A DNA stretch of 64,000 nt from Bradyrhizobium betae. Its GTDB lineage: Bacteria > Pseudomonadota > Alphaproteobacteria > Rhizobiales > Xanthobacteraceae. This document shows positions 63,413 through 64,000 of this stretch, in pieces. Numbering within the stretch: the stretch's first letter is position 1; each line of letters begins with the position of its first letter. The stretch is from positions 3,478,501 through 3,542,500 of the forward strand of contig NZ_CP044543.1 in the NCBI RefSeq assembly GCF_008932115.1. Direction: 5' to 3'. Made by a program: the position numbers and the translations under genes. The notes below the pieces were generated by a model. That model made no database searches, had not been told where the DNA came from, and saw nothing but the letters and a program-made list of their open reading frames with translations.

Positions 63413-64000
63413 GTGACGACACACCCCAACGATCCCAGCCTCCGTTCCTTCATCGACGTCGATGCCGCCTCCGACTTCCCGATCCAGAACCTGCCCTACG
63501 GCGTGTTCTCGACCGCGGCAAATCCGACGCCGCGCGTCGGCGTGGCGATCGGCGATTACGTGCTCGATCTCTGGGCGCTGGAGCAGGACTCACGGCTCGA
63601 TGTCGATCCGCTCGGGGTGTTCTCCGGACCCTCGCTCAATCCGTTCATGGCACTGGGGCCAAAGGTCTGGGCCAGGACGCGGGCGCGGATCAGCGAGCTG
63701 TTGCGTCACGATCATCCGGAACTGCGCGACAATGAAGAGCTGCGCAATGCGGCGTTAGTGCCGATGCGCGAGGCGAAGCTGCACATGCCGTTCGACGTCT
63801 CCGGCTACACAGACTTCTACTCGTCGAAAGAGCACGCCACCAATGTCGGCGTGATGTTCCGCGGCAAGGACAATGCACTGCAGCCGAACTGGCTGCATAT
63901 GCCGATCGCCTATAACGGCCGCGCCTCCACCGTCGTGGTGTCAGGCACCAAGGTGAAGCGGCCGCGTGGACAACTGAAGCCGCCGAATGTCGAGCTGCCG
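63413..64000 (+). CDS. fahA: Fumarylacetoacetase, 5' part
   Basis: The frame opens at GTG 63413 (preceded by GGAGAAGGAAGAAAGG) and is open to the window end (196 codons). It encodes the SH3-like N-terminal part (IQNLPYGVFSTAANPTPRVG) and the start of the catalytic domain with GYTDFYSSKEHATNVGVMF, which carries the metal Asp and catalytic His of the family. It would split fumarylacetoacetate to fumarate and acetoacetate, the last step after hmgA. The isomerase gene for the middle step is not in view. Confidence 0.95.
   Translation, partial: MTTHPNDPSLRSFIDVDAASDFPIQNLPYGVFSTAANPTPRVGVAIGDYVLDLWALEQDSRLDVDPLGVFSGPSLNPFMALGPKVWARTRARISELLRHDHPELRDNEELRNAALVPMREAKLHMPFDVSGYTDFYSSKEHATNVGVMFRGKDNALQPNWLHMPIAYNGRASTVVVSGTKVKRPRGQLKPPNVELP

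Overview
The window looks like a chromosomal segment of a Bradyrhizobium-type alphaproteobacterium (Nitrobacteraceae). I infer this from the high GC, dense GGDEF/EAL, PAS-kinase and FixJ-like signalling genes, frequent GTG starts, aromatic-acid and sugar-acid catabolism, and many dispersed palindromic repeats of the kind seen in that group. No rRNA, tRNA, CRISPR array, transposase or phage structural gene was found.

Layout. 1-7.2 kb is a signalling block: the end of an unidentified gene, cheR, a PilZ-like protein, a receiver protein, a FixJ-like regulator, a 1166-aa hybrid PAS kinase and a single-domain receiver. 7.4-13.4 kb is a catabolic locus: a GntR/FCD regulator reads away from a perfect 24-bp palindrome, and on the other side lie a NitT/TauT-type ABC transporter, an IlvD/Edd sugar-acid dehydratase and an RraA-fold aldolase-like protein. 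13.4-23.1 kb holds a flavin reductase, oligopeptidase B, an MBOAT acyltransferase with an SGNH-like partner, an SgaA-type aminotransferase, an SNase-like protein and a large protein I cannot identify. 23.5-37.6 kb is mainly envelope and signalling genes: a caspase-fold pseudoenzyme, a lone efflux adaptor, a lactonase-like propeller, small proteins, a succinate-type CoA transferase, rpsU, a GGDEF-EAL protein, a LysM protein and a Spy-like protein.

37.9-44.6 kb is the main accessory island. It has an MmeI-family adenine methyltransferase whose N-terminal nuclease motif looks broken, an SF2 helicase and a GIY-YIG (T5orf172-type) nuclease. Between methylase and helicase lie the remains of a BrnTA toxin-antitoxin module: brnT has a stop at codon 5, and the first ~40 residues of BrnA are fused in frame to the helicase. 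A short AbrB/MazE-like antitoxin with no toxin ends the island. This is the best candidate for an undescribed restriction or anti-phage system.

44.7-57.1 kb holds an adenylate/guanylate cyclase, an AsmA protein, a Crp/Fnr regulator, an RND pump with its adaptor, an OmpA protein and a second caspase-fold pseudoenzyme carrying TPRs. 57.5-64 kb is a homogentisate block: an AHL-lactonase-like MBL protein, a MarR regulator, a flavoprotein hydroxylase with a small DUF2783 partner (an MhaAB-like pair), an MBL protein with an altered metal motif, hmgA, and fahA cut off by the window end.

At least eleven imperfect palindromic elements of several families sit between genes, often where two genes converge.
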